Positions 37,224 to 45,400 of a DNA stretch of 47,108 bases are shown here, one piece after another. The DNA is from Mucilaginibacter sp. Its GTDB lineage: Bacteria > Bacteroidota > Bacteroidia > Sphingobacteriales > Sphingobacteriaceae. Within the stretch, counting starts at the first letter, position 1; each line of letters begins with the position of its first letter. The position numbers were made by a program, and so were the translations under genes. The notes beneath the pieces are model-generated. The model was given only the letters and a program-made list of their open reading frames with translations, was not told the origin of the DNA and ran no database searches. The stretch is taken from assembly GCF_028288105.1 (NCBI RefSeq), contig NZ_JAQBOI010000250.1, positions 1-47,108 of the forward strand, written 5' to 3'.

Positions 37224-38039
37224 TTATTTATATCTGCTAAATATGATTGCAAGGAACGACAAAGCGCTTAGTATTATAGGTAAAAGACGGTATGATTGCT
37301 CAGTTTGTGCAGTCTTACTCTTGCCTTGTTCAACATACACCAAATCGCCCGAATGCAAATAATAATACGGAGAGGTAAATATTTCTCTTGTGTTTAGGTT
37401 TACCCGGCCAAACTCTTTTTTTCCATTGTTATCTCTAACAATCAAAACGTTTTCGCGCTTAGCAAATATGGTTAGATCGCCTGCCATACTTAGTGCTTCC
37501 GGCAAGGTTACTTTTTCATTTGGTATTACATATACCGATGGGCGTGCAACTTCGCCCATTATTGATATTTTGTAATTTAAAAACCTAACATTTACTGTAG
37601 GTTCTTTTAAATATGTTTTTAAACGATTTTTTATGGTATCACGTGCCTGCGCTGTTGTAAGGCCCCCAAGTTTAACCGCACCAATTAATGGCAATTCAAT
37701 CATACCATTGGCATCTACTAAATTTCCATTTGCAGTAGACTGCGTTAAAGGTAAACTTCCGGTTGCTGTAACAGCATTAGTGTTATCGGTGCCAATATTA
37801 CCACTTGGCACATTATATGGGTTAAAAAAGCTGCTCGCGGCAGGGTTTAGCGAACTTATAGGTATAGCTAAGATATCGCCGGGCTGTATTGTTGGCACAT
37901 ATTGCTTAGCAACATTTATGGTATCAGACTCGTTAAGTTCTTTTTGAAAGTAGACAATACGCTTTTGATTGGCACAGGACGATAATATAACAAGAGCGGT
38001 GAAGAACAAAAAAATATTAAGGCAGATATTTTTTTTCAT
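37224..38039 (-). CDS. wza: Wza-type polysaccharide export lipoprotein
   Basis: The start at 38039 (MKKNICLNIF) was chosen because it gives a lipoprotein signal with lipobox LSSC (Cys22); 271 residues. The poly_export (PES) domain is around residues 45-150 (IQPGDILAIPISSLNP, then VDANGMIELPLIGAVKLGG), followed by a SLBB-type domain (SIMGEVARPSVYVIPNEKV). The C-terminus ends in a membrane helix (LLPIILSALSFLAIIF), as seen in Bacteroidota Wza, which are shorter than E. coli Wza. It forms the outer-membrane export channel, and is first in the operon with wzc 24 bp downstream. Confidence 0.92.
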   Translation of the reverse strand: MKKNICLNIFLFFTALVILSSCANQKRIVYFQKELNESDTINVAKQYVPTIQPGDILAIPISSLNPAASSFFNPYNVPSGNIGTDNTNAVTATGSLPLTQSTANGNLVDANGMIELPLIGAVKLGGLTTAQARDTIKNRLKTYLKEPTVNVRFLNYKISIMGEVARPSVYVIPNEKVTLPEALSMAGDLTIFAKRENVLIVRDNNGKKEFGRVNLNTREIFTSPYYYLHSGDLVYVEQGKSKTAQTEQSYRLLPIILSALSFLAIIFSRYK

Positions 38040-38063
38040 ATATTTTTTCAATGGTATTTGGGG

Positions 38064-38093
38064 CAAAAGTAGACTTTTTTGTTAAATTAAAAG
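38064..38093 (-). promoter_or_regulatory. Probable promoter of the polysaccharide operon
   Basis: The minus strand reads TACTTTTGC (plus-strand CAAAAGTA at 38064-38071), a good match to the Bacteroidota -7 consensus TAnnTTTGC, 25 bp before the chosen wza ATG. A TTTT tract (AAAA at 38089-38092) lies 17 bp further upstream in the -33 position, a weak match to TTTG. Transcription would begin around 38057, giving a leader of about 20 nt. Confidence 0.55.
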
Positions 38094-38252
38094 AATGTAA
38101 TTAAACGCATTAGCCTTTACACGGAATTAAAAAAAGGCAATTTTAATGAGTGATATAGCCGCCATTGGTTGAATATTAATTACTTTTTTGGTAAACATTC
38201 TTCTAAAATAGCCAGCAGCACCCTCATTCCCGAATGCGACGATTAAACGCAT
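38093..38252. repeat. Two-copy GAATG...ATTAAACGCAT direct repeat upstream of wza
   Basis: Copy 1: GAATG (38093-38097) followed by ATTAAACGCAT (38100-38110). Copy 2: GAATG (38232-38236) followed by ATTAAACGCAT (38242-38252). The 11-bp core is exact; spacing to GAATG differs (2 versus 5 bp). Copy 1 touches the -33 region of the predicted promoter, so both could be regulator sites for the operon. The remainder of 38111-38274 is AT-rich with no gene. Confidence 0.45.
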
Positions 38253-38274
38253 ACAAGGATTAATTGTTTTTACT

Positions 38275-38667
38275 TTATTTAAAAAAGTCATCTTTTAGGT
38301 CATCAATCTCTCTTCGATCACGCTTTGTAGGGCGGCCTGTACCGCGATCGCGGCTTAATAAAGGTGCATGAAACACTGATTTAAACGCATGAGTTTCTTC
38401 TTCCGGGGTAATATCTTCATAAAACATAACGGCGGTTTTGGCATCGGTACGGCTTTCTAACAGCCCGGTAACTTTTAGCACCCTTTTATCCGGCCCTTTT
38501 GATACGGTGTACACCTCGCCTATTTTAACCTCATGCGATGGCTTTATATTATTACCCTCCAGTTTAACACGCCCTGCCTTGCAGGCATCGGAAGCCAGCG
38601 TACGGGTTTTAAACGCACGTATCGACCATAAATACTTATCAATTCTTAATTTTTCTTTCTCAGCCAT
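38275..38667 (-). CDS. hslR: S4-domain RNA-binding protein, Hsp15-like
   Basis: The start at 38667 (MAEKEKLRIDKYLW) was chosen over one 36 bp upstream because the family begins just before the S4 fold. The S4 domain spans residues 6-65 (LRIDKYLWSIRAFKTRTLAS, then AGRVKLEGNNIKPSHEVKIG), and the tail is basic (GTGRPTKRDRREIDDL). E. coli Hsp15 binds stalled 50S subunits carrying nascent tRNA and frees them. The same architecture and length (130 residues) support this role. It is transcribed divergently from dapD with about 79 bp between starts. Confidence 0.85.
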   Translation of the reverse strand: MAEKEKLRIDKYLWSIRAFKTRTLASDACKAGRVKLEGNNIKPSHEVKIGEVYTVSKGPDKRVLKVTGLLESRTDAKTAVMFYEDITPEEETHAFKSVFHAPLLSRDRGTGRPTKRDRREIDDLKDDFFK

Positions 38668-38746
38668 GGCGCTATCTATATTCTTAACACTACTATAAAA
38701 CAAATCTCCTTAAAATTCCTTTAATTTGACAAAATTTATATTTCTG

Positions 38747-39562
38747 ATGATCGACCTTAAAAAAATGATTGAGGATGCCTGGGATAACCGCACCCTTTTA
38801 AGTGAAAATGATTATATCAATGCCATAAATACTGTTATTGAGCGATTGGATAAAGGCGAAATACGTGTTGCCGAACTAATAGGCACCCGCTGGCATACAA
38901 ACGACTGGATCAAAAAAGCAGTTATATTATACTTCCCTACCCGTGCTATGGAAGAAATTAAAGTTGGCCCTTTTGTGTTTCATGATAAAATGAAACTAAA
39001 AACCAACTATAAAGAACTTGGTGTGCGTGTAGTGCCCCATGGTATTGCCCGTTATGGCGCTTACCTGGCTAAAGGTGTTATTATGATGCCATCGTATGTA
39101 AACATTGGCGCTTATGTTGATGAAGGCACCATGGTTGATACCTGGGCTACTGTAGGTTCTTGCGCGCAAATAGGCAAGCATGTACACTTAAGTGGCGGTG
39201 TTGGCATTGGCGGTGTATTAGAGCCCGTACAAGCTGCCCCGGTTATTATCGAGGATAACTGCTTCCTGGGTTCGCGTGCTATTGTAGTTGAGGGCGTACA
39301 TTTAGAAAGTGAAGTAGTTTTAGGCGCTAACGTGGTTTTAACCGCGTCTACCAAAATAATTGACATAACAGGCTCCGAGCCAATTGAATATAAAGGCCGT
39401 GTACCTGCCCGTTCGGTAGTAATACCAGGCTCATATGCCAAAAAATTTGCAGCAGGCGAGTACCATGTACCATGCGCGCTTATCATTGGAAAACGTAAAG
39501 AATCTACCGACAAAAAGACATCATTAAATGATGCTTTAAGGGAAAATAACGTAGCAGTATAA
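38747..39562 (+). CDS. dapD: 2,3,4,5-tetrahydropyridine-2,6-dicarboxylate N-succinyltransferase
   Basis: The start at 38747 (MIDLKKMIEDAWDNR) gives 271 residues, the usual DapD length; an ATG 21 bp upstream is less likely. N-terminal helical domain, then a hexapeptide beta-helix (about 100-235; GAYVDEGTMVDTWATVGSCA, VGIGGVLEPVQAAPVIIEDN, GSRAIVVEGV). It succinylates tetrahydrodipicolinate with succinyl-CoA in the lysine and meso-diaminopimelate pathway that feeds peptidoglycan. Divergent from the S4 gene. The gene after it starts inside a repeat that begins directly past the dapD stop. Confidence 0.95.
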   Translation: MIDLKKMIEDAWDNRTLLSENDYINAINTVIERLDKGEIRVAELIGTRWHTNDWIKKAVILYFPTRAMEEIKVGPFVFHDKMKLKTNYKELGVRVVPHGIARYGAYLAKGVIMMPSYVNIGAYVDEGTMVDTWATVGSCAQIGKHVHLSGGVGIGGVLEPVQAAPVIIEDNCFLGSRAIVVEGVHLESEVVLGANVVLTASTKIIDITGSEPIEYKGRVPARSVVIPGSYAKKFAAGEYHVPCALIIGKRKESTDKKTSLNDALRENNVAV

Positions 39563-39567
39563 GTATG

Positions 39568-39663
39568 AGATGTGAGATATTAGATTTGAGATTAGCTTCA
39601 GCATGGCCTTACAACGCTTAGATTATGCAGCCTGTCTCAAATCTCATATCTCAAATCTCAAAT
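39568..39663. repeat. Imperfect inverted repeat of TTTGAGAT words between dapD and GT9
   Basis: Left arm around 39568-39592 (GAGATGTGAGATATTAGATT, then TGAGAT) and right arm around 39633-39663, which repeats TCTCAAATCTCA words and ends CTCAAATCCC. The right arm read backwards is GATTTGAGATTTGAGATATG, matching the left arm with interruptions. The spacer carries the ATG used by the following ORF. The words are reiterated within each arm, unlike a simple terminator. Confidence 0.7.
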
Positions 39664-40650
39664 CCCAAAATTTTGATTCGCCTTCCCAACTGGCTTGGCG
39701 ATGTGGTGATGAGCACCGCTTTCATCAATGCTGTTAGGCAGCTTTATCCTGATGCCACAATTGATGTCATCATCAAAAAAGAACTGGGTGGCATTGCTTT
39801 GCTTATTCCCGGCATTAACAAGATTCATCTTTTCTCGAAACAGGAATATAATGGCTTAGGCGGAGTTTATCGTTTTGGTAAATCTTTGCGCACTGAACAA
39901 TATGATATTTATTTCAACCTGCCCCACTCGCTGTCATCCTTTGTAATGGCATGGGCAAGTGGCGCAAAACAACGCGTAGGTTTTAATAAAGAAGGTGGTT
40001 TCTTTTTGCTAACGCGATCTTTTAAGAAACCAGCCAACCTGCACCGGGTAAATGAGTATGTTTCCCTGCTGGAAAGTTTCACCGGCGAAACTATCAGCAA
40101 TAAACAAGTCGGGTTAGAGGCTCAGATATCTACTGAACTGAAAGAAACGGTTATCATCAACTTTAATTCTGAAGCATCATCCCGCAGGATGCCCCTTGAT
40201 AAAGGCCGCAGCATTATCAATACCCTTACTTCTACTTTTAAGGTTACAATCTTCGCTTTTATAGGCTCACCTAAGGAAGCGGTATTTATTGATGAACTGC
40301 TTATCGGTTTAAACAACGGCGACAGATTGCAAAACCTTGCCGGCAAAACCGATCTGAGAGGGCTGGCCGAACTAATGGCTGGCAGCAAAGCCGTTTTAAC
40401 TACCGATTCAGGGCCGGCACATTTGGCTAATGCCGTGGGGGTGCCTGCCATTGTGTTATTTGGCGCAGGTAATGAAAACAACACTGCACCTTATAATAAA
40501 CAAGGCTTAACGGTTATACGTTATGGTGAATTAATATGCGAGCCCTGTGTGCGCAATACCTGCAAACTATACGGCATTCCTAAGTGCATGGAAATGTTAG
40601 ATGAAATAAAAATAATAAATGCATTAAGTTTGCACCTGAATCATGCTTAA
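39625..40650 (+). CDS. GT9 heptosyltransferase-like LPS glycosyltransferase
   Basis: A 341-residue GT9 protein. Family motifs: KILIRLPNWLGDVVMSTAFI (about 15-34), the nucleotide-sugar motif LAELMAGSKAVLTTDSGPAHLANAVGVPAIVLFG (split across about 232-265), and CEPCVRNTCKLYGIPKCM near the C-terminus with several Cys. It transfers a heptose or similar sugar to the LPS core in the cytoplasm. Homologues usually begin just before KILIRLP; here the first 14 residues (MQPVSNLISQISNP) are encoded by an intergenic repeat, so the start is borrowed from the repeat. It overlaps the next gene by 8 bp. Confidence 0.83.
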   Translation: MQPVSNLISQISNPKILIRLPNWLGDVVMSTAFINAVRQLYPDATIDVIIKKELGGIALLIPGINKIHLFSKQEYNGLGGVYRFGKSLRTEQYDIYFNLPHSLSSFVMAWASGAKQRVGFNKEGGFFLLTRSFKKPANLHRVNEYVSLLESFTGETISNKQVGLEAQISTELKETVIINFNSEASSRRMPLDKGRSIINTLTSTFKVTIFAFIGSPKEAVFIDELLIGLNNGDRLQNLAGKTDLRGLAELMAGSKAVLTTDSGPAHLANAVGVPAIVLFGAGNENNTAPYNKQGLTVIRYGELICEPCVRNTCKLYGIPKCMEMLDEIKIINALSLHLNHA

Positions 40651-41209
40651 AGACGAAGTAAACAAGGCGCTAAAAATTATACAGGATGGGGGCATTATCC
40701 TTTACCCTACCGATACCATTTGGGGTATTGGCTGCGATGCCACCAATACCGATGCTGTTAAAAAGATCTACGAACTAAAACAGCGCGAAGAAAGCAAAAG
40801 CATGATCATTTTGGTAGATATAGATAACAAGCTGCAAAGCTATATTAACGAAGTGCCCGATATTGCCTACGAACTAATAGAATACGCCGAAAACCCTTTA
40901 ACACTGGTTATGCCCGGTGCAAAAAATATCTCTCCGGCCTTAATTGCCGAAGATGGCAGTGTGGGTATAAGGGTTACCAGCCATCCGTTTTGCCAGCAGT
41001 TAATTCAGCGCTTACGCAAGCCCTTGGTATCAACATCGGCCAATATTAGCGGGCAGCCATCGCCCGAATACTTTTCAAAGATAGACCAGGATATTATTGA
41101 TGGGGTTGATTATGTGGTTGACATAGACCAGTATAGCACCGAAATTAAAAAGCCATCAACCATAATGCGCCTGGCCCCAAACGGCGGTTTCGAATTTATT
41201 CGCCGTTAA
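40643..41209 (+). CDS. tsaC: L-threonylcarbamoyladenylate synthase (TsaC/Sua5 family)
   Basis: A 188-residue YrdC-fold enzyme making threonylcarbamoyl-AMP from Thr, bicarbonate and ATP for the t6A37 modification of ANN-decoding tRNAs. Seen: GGIILYPTDTIWGIGCDA (14-31), the KxR-type basic patch IYELKQREESKSMI, VGIRVTSHPFCQQLI and RKPLVSTSANISGQPSP (about 126-142), the ATP-binding SxSAN region. The short form without a Sua5 C-terminal domain is expected at this length. Coupled to the GT9 gene by an 8-bp overlap. Confidence 0.9.
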   Translation: MLKDEVNKALKIIQDGGIILYPTDTIWGIGCDATNTDAVKKIYELKQREESKSMIILVDIDNKLQSYINEVPDIAYELIEYAENPLTLVMPGAKNISPALIAEDGSVGIRVTSHPFCQQLIQRLRKPLVSTSANISGQPSPEYFSKIDQDIIDGVDYVVDIDQYSTEIKKPSTIMRLAPNGGFEFIRR

Positions 41210-41264
41210 TTTTTTTATAATCGCTAAATTTGCGCTGTAATACAAGCCTGTTCGCAGCCTTTAT

Positions 41265-42677
41265 ATGAAAAAACACCTGCAACATCCGGTATTTTCTGTT
41301 ATTTCTAAACTTGCTGCCGAACAAGATGTGCAGGCTTACGCAATTGGCGGTTACGTGCGCGATATCTTCCTGAACCGCCCATCTAAAGATATTGATATAG
41401 TTATTTTGGGCAACGGTATTGCCTTTGCCGAAGCGGTTGCCGCCAGGCTAAATGTTAAGGTATCGATTTTTAAAAACTTTGGTACGGCCATGCTCCGCTA
41501 CCAGGATGTAGAAGTGGAATTTGTAGGCGCCCGCAAGGAAAGCTATCGCTCAGACTCGCGTAAGCCAATTGTTGAGAACGGAACGCTTGAAGACGACCAA
41601 AAACGCCGCGATTTCACCATAAATGCACTCGCAATCGCCCTTCATAGTTCACAATTTGGTGAACTGATAGATCCGTTTGGCGGAATTGTAGATTTGGAAG
41701 CAAAACTGATCCGAACCCCGCTAAATCCGGTAGAAACTTTTTCTGACGACCCTTTAAGAATGATGCGCGCCATACGTTTTGCAAGTCAACTTAATTTCCG
41801 GATAGATGATGAGGCGATTGAGGCGATAAAAAGCAACCTGTCACGAATAAACATTGTATCGCAGGAACGCATAACAGATGAACTGAACAAGATCATCCTG
41901 TCGCCAAAACCATCAATTGGGTTTAATTACCTGTTTGATACGGGTCTGCTGCACATTATTTTCCCGCAGATGGTGGCATTATATGGTGTAGAGATAATTA
42001 ACGGTAAAGGCCATAAAGATAATTTTTACCACACCCTGCAGGTGCTGGATAACATTTGCGAAACCACTGACGACCTTTGGCTGCGCTGGGCTGCCATATT
42101 GCATGATATTGCCAAACCGCCAACCAAACGCTTTGAACCCACCCATGGCTGGACATTTCATGGTCACGAGGATAAAGGTGCCCGCATGGTCCCCAAAATA
42201 TTCGCGCAGCTAAAATTACCGCTGAACGAAAAAATGAAGCTGGTACAGAAACTGGTACAACTGCACCTACGCCCCATTGTGTTATCGCAATCTATCGTAA
42301 CAGATTCGGCCGTACGCAGGCTACTGTTCGAGGCCGGCGATGATATTGAGGCGCTAATGCTGTTGTGTAAAGCAGACGTTACCACAAAAAACGAATACAA
42401 GGTTAAAAAGTATCGTAACAATTTTGAGCTTGTTCAGCAAAAATTAAAAGATGTTGAAGAGCGCGATAATATTCGTAACTGGCAGCCGCCGGTAAGCGGA
42501 CAGGATATTATGAAGCTTTTTGGCATTGGCGAAGGCCGCGAAGTGGGCATTATAAAGAATAAAATACGGGAAGCGATACTGGAAGGCGAAATTCCTAACG
42601 AACGCGAAGCTGCAATAAACTTCACAATTGTAAAAGGAACAGAAATTGGCTTGAAAGTTGTTGCACCCACAATTTAA
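41265..42677 (+). CDS. cca: CCA-adding tRNA nucleotidyltransferase with HD domain
   Basis: A 470-residue class II nucleotidyltransferase. Seen: AIGGYVRDIFLNRPSKDIDIVI (26-47) with the catalytic DxD, RRDFTINALAIAL (about 115-127), and RMMRAIRFASQLNF (about 165-178) for tRNA contacts, then an HD domain (WAAILHDIAKPPTKR, about 279-293). It adds or repairs the 3' CCA of tRNAs; the HD domain may give phosphohydrolase activity. The family range of 450-480 residues fits. Bacteroidota often have a single such enzyme, so it is probably the housekeeping CCA-adding enzyme and not poly(A) polymerase. Confidence 0.92.
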   Translation: MKKHLQHPVFSVISKLAAEQDVQAYAIGGYVRDIFLNRPSKDIDIVILGNGIAFAEAVAARLNVKVSIFKNFGTAMLRYQDVEVEFVGARKESYRSDSRKPIVENGTLEDDQKRRDFTINALAIALHSSQFGELIDPFGGIVDLEAKLIRTPLNPVETFSDDPLRMMRAIRFASQLNFRIDDEAIEAIKSNLSRINIVSQERITDELNKIILSPKPSIGFNYLFDTGLLHIIFPQMVALYGVEIINGKGHKDNFYHTLQVLDNICETTDDLWLRWAAILHDIAKPPTKRFEPTHGWTFHGHEDKGARMVPKIFAQLKLPLNEKMKLVQKLVQLHLRPIVLSQSIVTDSAVRRLLFEAGDDIEALMLLCKADVTTKNEYKVKKYRNNFELVQQKLKDVEERDNIRNWQPPVSGQDIMKLFGIGEGREVGIIKNKIREAILEGEIPNEREAAINFTIVKGTEIGLKVVAPTI

Positions 42678-42715
42678 AATAACATTACTATTTTTGACAA
42701 AAACTACTTAAAAAA

Positions 42716-43363
42716 ATGGCACTATACAGGTTCAGGGTTACTTTTGAAGATTATGACGACGTTTCCCGGGATATTGATGTAAAATCTAATCAAACCTTTG
42801 AGGATCTTCATAAGGCTATACACCAGAGTACCGGTTATAACCATGAATATCCGTCTTCTTTTTATATCAGTAACGACCAGTGGATGAAGGGCGAGGAGAT
42901 AACCTATATGCCAAATCAGAAAAGAATTGACCGCAAGATCCCTTTGATGGAAAGAATAAAGCTGAGCAGTTTTATTGATGATCCGCATCAAAAATTTTAC
43001 TACACATTTAATTTCGACAGGCCATTTGATTTTCATGTAGAACTGATGAAAATAATTTTGGAAGATACACCGGGCGTTACATACCCTTCCGTTGTACGCT
43101 CTGTTGGCGAAGCACCAAAACAATTTGGTAATGTATTTAACCCAAGCGCTGCTGCTGCCGATACACCTAATGAAGATTTCGACTTTTTAAATGAAATGGC
43201 TTATAGCCCGGAAGATGCCGAAGATTTTTCTGAAGTAACTGATACCGGTATTGATGAGGCAGACGAAAAGAAAGTTGATGACGAAGGCGAAGAAGATGAA
43301 TTTGGATTTGGCGACGATGAAGAATTTGAAGACGAAGACAAACCCGGCCGCGACGATTATTAA
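42716..43363 (+). CDS. pRiA4b ORF-3-like (PRiA4_ORF3) family protein with acidic tail
   Basis: A 215-residue protein. The N-terminal 150 residues fit the plasmid pRiA4b ORF-3 family (YRFRVTFEDYDDVSRDIDV; YNHEYPSSFYISNDQW), first described as passengers of IS1096-type elements but often found alone in chromosomes. The C-terminal 55 residues are almost entirely Glu/Asp (EEDEFGFGDDEEFEDED), which points to a disordered acidic tail. No transposase or inverted ends lie nearby, so it is probably a resident gene. Molecular function is unknown. Confidence 0.75.
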   Translation: MALYRFRVTFEDYDDVSRDIDVKSNQTFEDLHKAIHQSTGYNHEYPSSFYISNDQWMKGEEITYMPNQKRIDRKIPLMERIKLSSFIDDPHQKFYYTFNFDRPFDFHVELMKIILEDTPGVTYPSVVRSVGEAPKQFGNVFNPSAAAADTPNEDFDFLNEMAYSPEDAEDFSEVTDTGIDEADEKKVDDEGEEDEFGFGDDEEFEDEDKPGRDDY

Positions 43364-43366
43364 TTA

Positions 43367-43460
43367 GATCATGGCTTATCGTTCATGGTTCATAGTAAAA
43401 ATTCATAAAGCAGTGCTAAGCATGGAGGCTACCATGATCTATCAACTATGAACCATGAAC
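43367..43460. repeat. Interleaved perfect inverted repeats at the miaA start
   Basis: GTTCATGGTTCATAGT (43381-43396) pairs exactly with ACTATGAACCATGAAC (43445-43460), 16 bp per arm. A second pair, GATCATGG (43367-43374) and CCATGATC (43432-43439), is interleaved with it (order A, B, A', B'), so the two hairpins cannot be nested and would form a pseudoknot-like RNA. The right arm contains the miaA ATG at 43448. Confidence 0.8.
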
Positions 43461-44377
43461 TCCCTACAAATAAAACCCTTATTGTAATTGCCGGCCCTAC
43501 AGCCTCCGGGAAAACAGCGGCGGCCATTAGTTTGGCGCAGCATTACAATACAGTAGTTGTTTCTGCAGATTCACGGCAGTTCTTTCGTGAAATCTCTATC
43601 GGTACGGCAAAACCCACCGGGGCGGAATTAGCCGCCGCACCACATTACTTTATTAATTCGCATAGTATTACCGAGCCATTCTCTGTAGGCGATTTTGAAC
43701 GCCAGTGCCTGCAATTGCTTGATGAGCTTTTTCAGAAACATGATGTGGTGATATTAGCCGGTGGCTCGGGTTTATACATCAGGGCTATTACCGAAGGTTT
43801 TGATGACCTGCCGACTGCTGACCCCGATATTCGCGACAGGTTAAATACCGAATTAGCTGCAAACGGCATAGCGGCCCTACAGGAGCGATTGAAAGAAATT
43901 GACCCTGCATTTTACAGCGAGGTTGACATCAGCAACCCACAGCGCGTTATAAGGGCCTTAGAGGTGTACGAAAGCACCGGCAAAACTTTTTCATCTTACC
44001 GCACCTCCAAAATCAACAAAAGGCCATTCAATATTATTAAACTTGGGCTGGACATGCCCCGCGAAAAATTATATAACCGCATTAACCAACGGGTAGATAT
44101 TATGGTGAAAGACGGTTTGTTAGAGGAGGTTGCAGGCTTAACCTCATATCGCCAGTACAACGCGTTAAACACGGTAGGCTATACTGAACTATTTGATTAT
44201 TTGGATGGCAAAACAGATGTAGATACGGCCATTGCGCAGATAAAGCAAAACACCCGTCGCTTCGCCAAAAGGCAACTTACCTGGTTCCGTAAGGATAAAG
44301 ATATTATTTGGTTTGATGCGGGCGATGAAAATCTTGTTGCAAATATGCTATCAGAAATAAATAGCGTTAAGAGCTAA
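43448..44377 (+). CDS. miaA: tRNA dimethylallyltransferase
   Basis: A 309-residue IPP transferase adding a dimethylallyl group to N6 of A37 in tRNAs that read UNN codons. Seen: P-loop AGPTASGKTAAAIS (14-27), the substrate region VVVSADSRQFFREISIGTAKP (about 37-57), LAGGSGLYIRAIT (about 100-112), and NALNTVGYTELFDYL (about 237-251). The chosen start lies inside the right arm of a 16-bp inverted repeat, so the first few residues (MNHELPT) derive from the repeat. A hairpin could hide the start codon. Confidence 0.95.
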   Translation: MNHELPTNKTLIVIAGPTASGKTAAAISLAQHYNTVVVSADSRQFFREISIGTAKPTGAELAAAPHYFINSHSITEPFSVGDFERQCLQLLDELFQKHDVVILAGGSGLYIRAITEGFDDLPTADPDIRDRLNTELAANGIAALQERLKEIDPAFYSEVDISNPQRVIRALEVYESTGKTFSSYRTSKINKRPFNIIKLGLDMPREKLYNRINQRVDIMVKDGLLEEVAGLTSYRQYNALNTVGYTELFDYLDGKTDVDTAIAQIKQNTRRFAKRQLTWFRKDKDIIWFDAGDENLVANMLSEINSVKS

Positions 44378-44390
44378 GCTTAAATATTTC

Positions 44391-44511
44391 GGCTAAAGCC
44401 GCCAACTTAGCTTCAAGTTCCGTCCCATAAATGGGAACGGCAATGAATGGAGGTATTTATTGCCGTTGGTTTTAACCAACGGATAATGAAATAATGAAAA
44501 TTGGCTTTAGC
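44391..44511. repeat. REP/RAYT-like multi-hairpin element
   Basis: Outer arms GGCTAAAGCC (44391-44400) and GGCTTTAGCC (44502-44511) are exact reverse complements. Inside are three hairpins: CCGTCCCAT (44420-44428) with ATGGG-A-ACGG (44431-44440); CAATGAAT (44441-44448) with ATTTATTG (44455-44462, one wobble); and CCGTTGGTT (44463-44471) with AACCAACGG (44474-44482). Repeats of this design are linked to RAYT tyrosine transposases in Bacteroidota. It lies between convergent miaA and rfbA and may act as a two-way terminator. No transposase is in the window. Confidence 0.75.
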
Positions 44512-44525
44512 CTAACTATAAATAG

Positions 44526-45392
44526 TTATCCGTTATCTAATACCGATTGTATGTAAGCCCCATAGCCGCTTTTAATATATTTGTTTGCCAGTACTTGTAA
44601 CTGGCCGGCATTAATATATCCCATCAGGTAGGCTACTTCTTCAATACAACCAATTTTTTTTGCCTGGCGTTTTTCTATTACCCGCACAAATTCGGTTGCA
44701 TCGCTTAGCGAATCAAAGGTACCGGTATCTAACCATGCGGTCCCCCTGTCCATAACACCTACATGCAGGTTTCCTTGTTCCAGATAGACACGGTTCACGT
44801 CGGTTATTTCGTACTCGCCGCGTGGAGATGGCTCAATGTTTTGGGCTATCTTAACAACGCTGTTATCATAAAAATACAATCCGGGTACCGCGTATTTCGA
44901 TTTTGGTTTCAGCGGTTTTTCTTCAATGGAAACCGCTTTTAGGTCTTTATCAAATTCAACAACCCCATAACGTTCCGGGTCGGCAACCGGGTAGGCAAAT
45001 ATGGCCGCGCCATTTACATCATTAAAGCTTTGTATCAGTTTGCTAAAGCCCGATCCGTAAAATATATTGTCGCCCAGTACCAGCGCTACTTTATCAGTTC
45101 CAATAAAATCGGCACCAATAACAAAAGCTTGGGCAAGTCCGTTTGGTTTTTCTTGTATGGCATATTCAAAGCGGCAGCCAATTTCTTCGCCTGTGCCTAA
45201 TAGGCGTACAAAACCGGCATTATCCTCGGCAGTAGTAATGATCAGGATCTCGTTTATCCCGGCCAGCATCAAAACCGATAGCGGGTAGTAGATCATGGGT
45301 TTATCGTAAATAGGCATTAACTGCTTACTTATGGCTTGGGTTATTGGGTAAAGCCTTGTGCCCGATCCGCCTGCTAATATGATACCTTTCAT
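44526..45392 (-). CDS. rfbA: Glucose-1-phosphate thymidylyltransferase
   Basis: A 288-residue RmlA making dTDP-glucose from glucose 1-phosphate and dTTP, the first step to dTDP-L-rhamnose. Seen: [20 protein letters not shown] (2-21), [18 protein letters not shown] (about 29-46), [15 protein letters not shown] (about 103-117), and [14 protein letters not shown] (about 217-230). The C-terminal helices that carry the allosteric dTDP-rhamnose site in long RmlA are present. rfbD lies upstream on the same strand; rfbB and rfbC are not in the window. Confidence 0.95.
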   Translation of the reverse strand: MKGIILAGGSGTRLYPITQAISKQLMPIYDKPMIYYPLSVLMLAGINEILIITTAEDNAGFVRLLGTGEEIGCRFEYAIQEKPNGLAQAFVIGADFIGTDKVALVLGDNIFYGSGFSKLIQSFNDVNGAAIFAYPVADPERYGVVEFDKDLKAVSIEEKPLKPKSKYAVPGLYFYDNSVVKIAQNIEPSPRGEYEITDVNRVYLEQGNLHVGVMDRGTAWLDTGTFDSLSDATEFVRVIEKRQAKKIGCIEEVAYLMGYINAGQLQVLANKYIKSGYGAYIQSVLDNG

Positions 45393-45400
45393 GCTGGGAT

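Noticed and set aside
42716..43363. Insertion sequence around the pRiA4b ORF-3-like gene
   Set aside because: No transposase, terminal inverted repeats or target duplication were seen. The gene stands alone.
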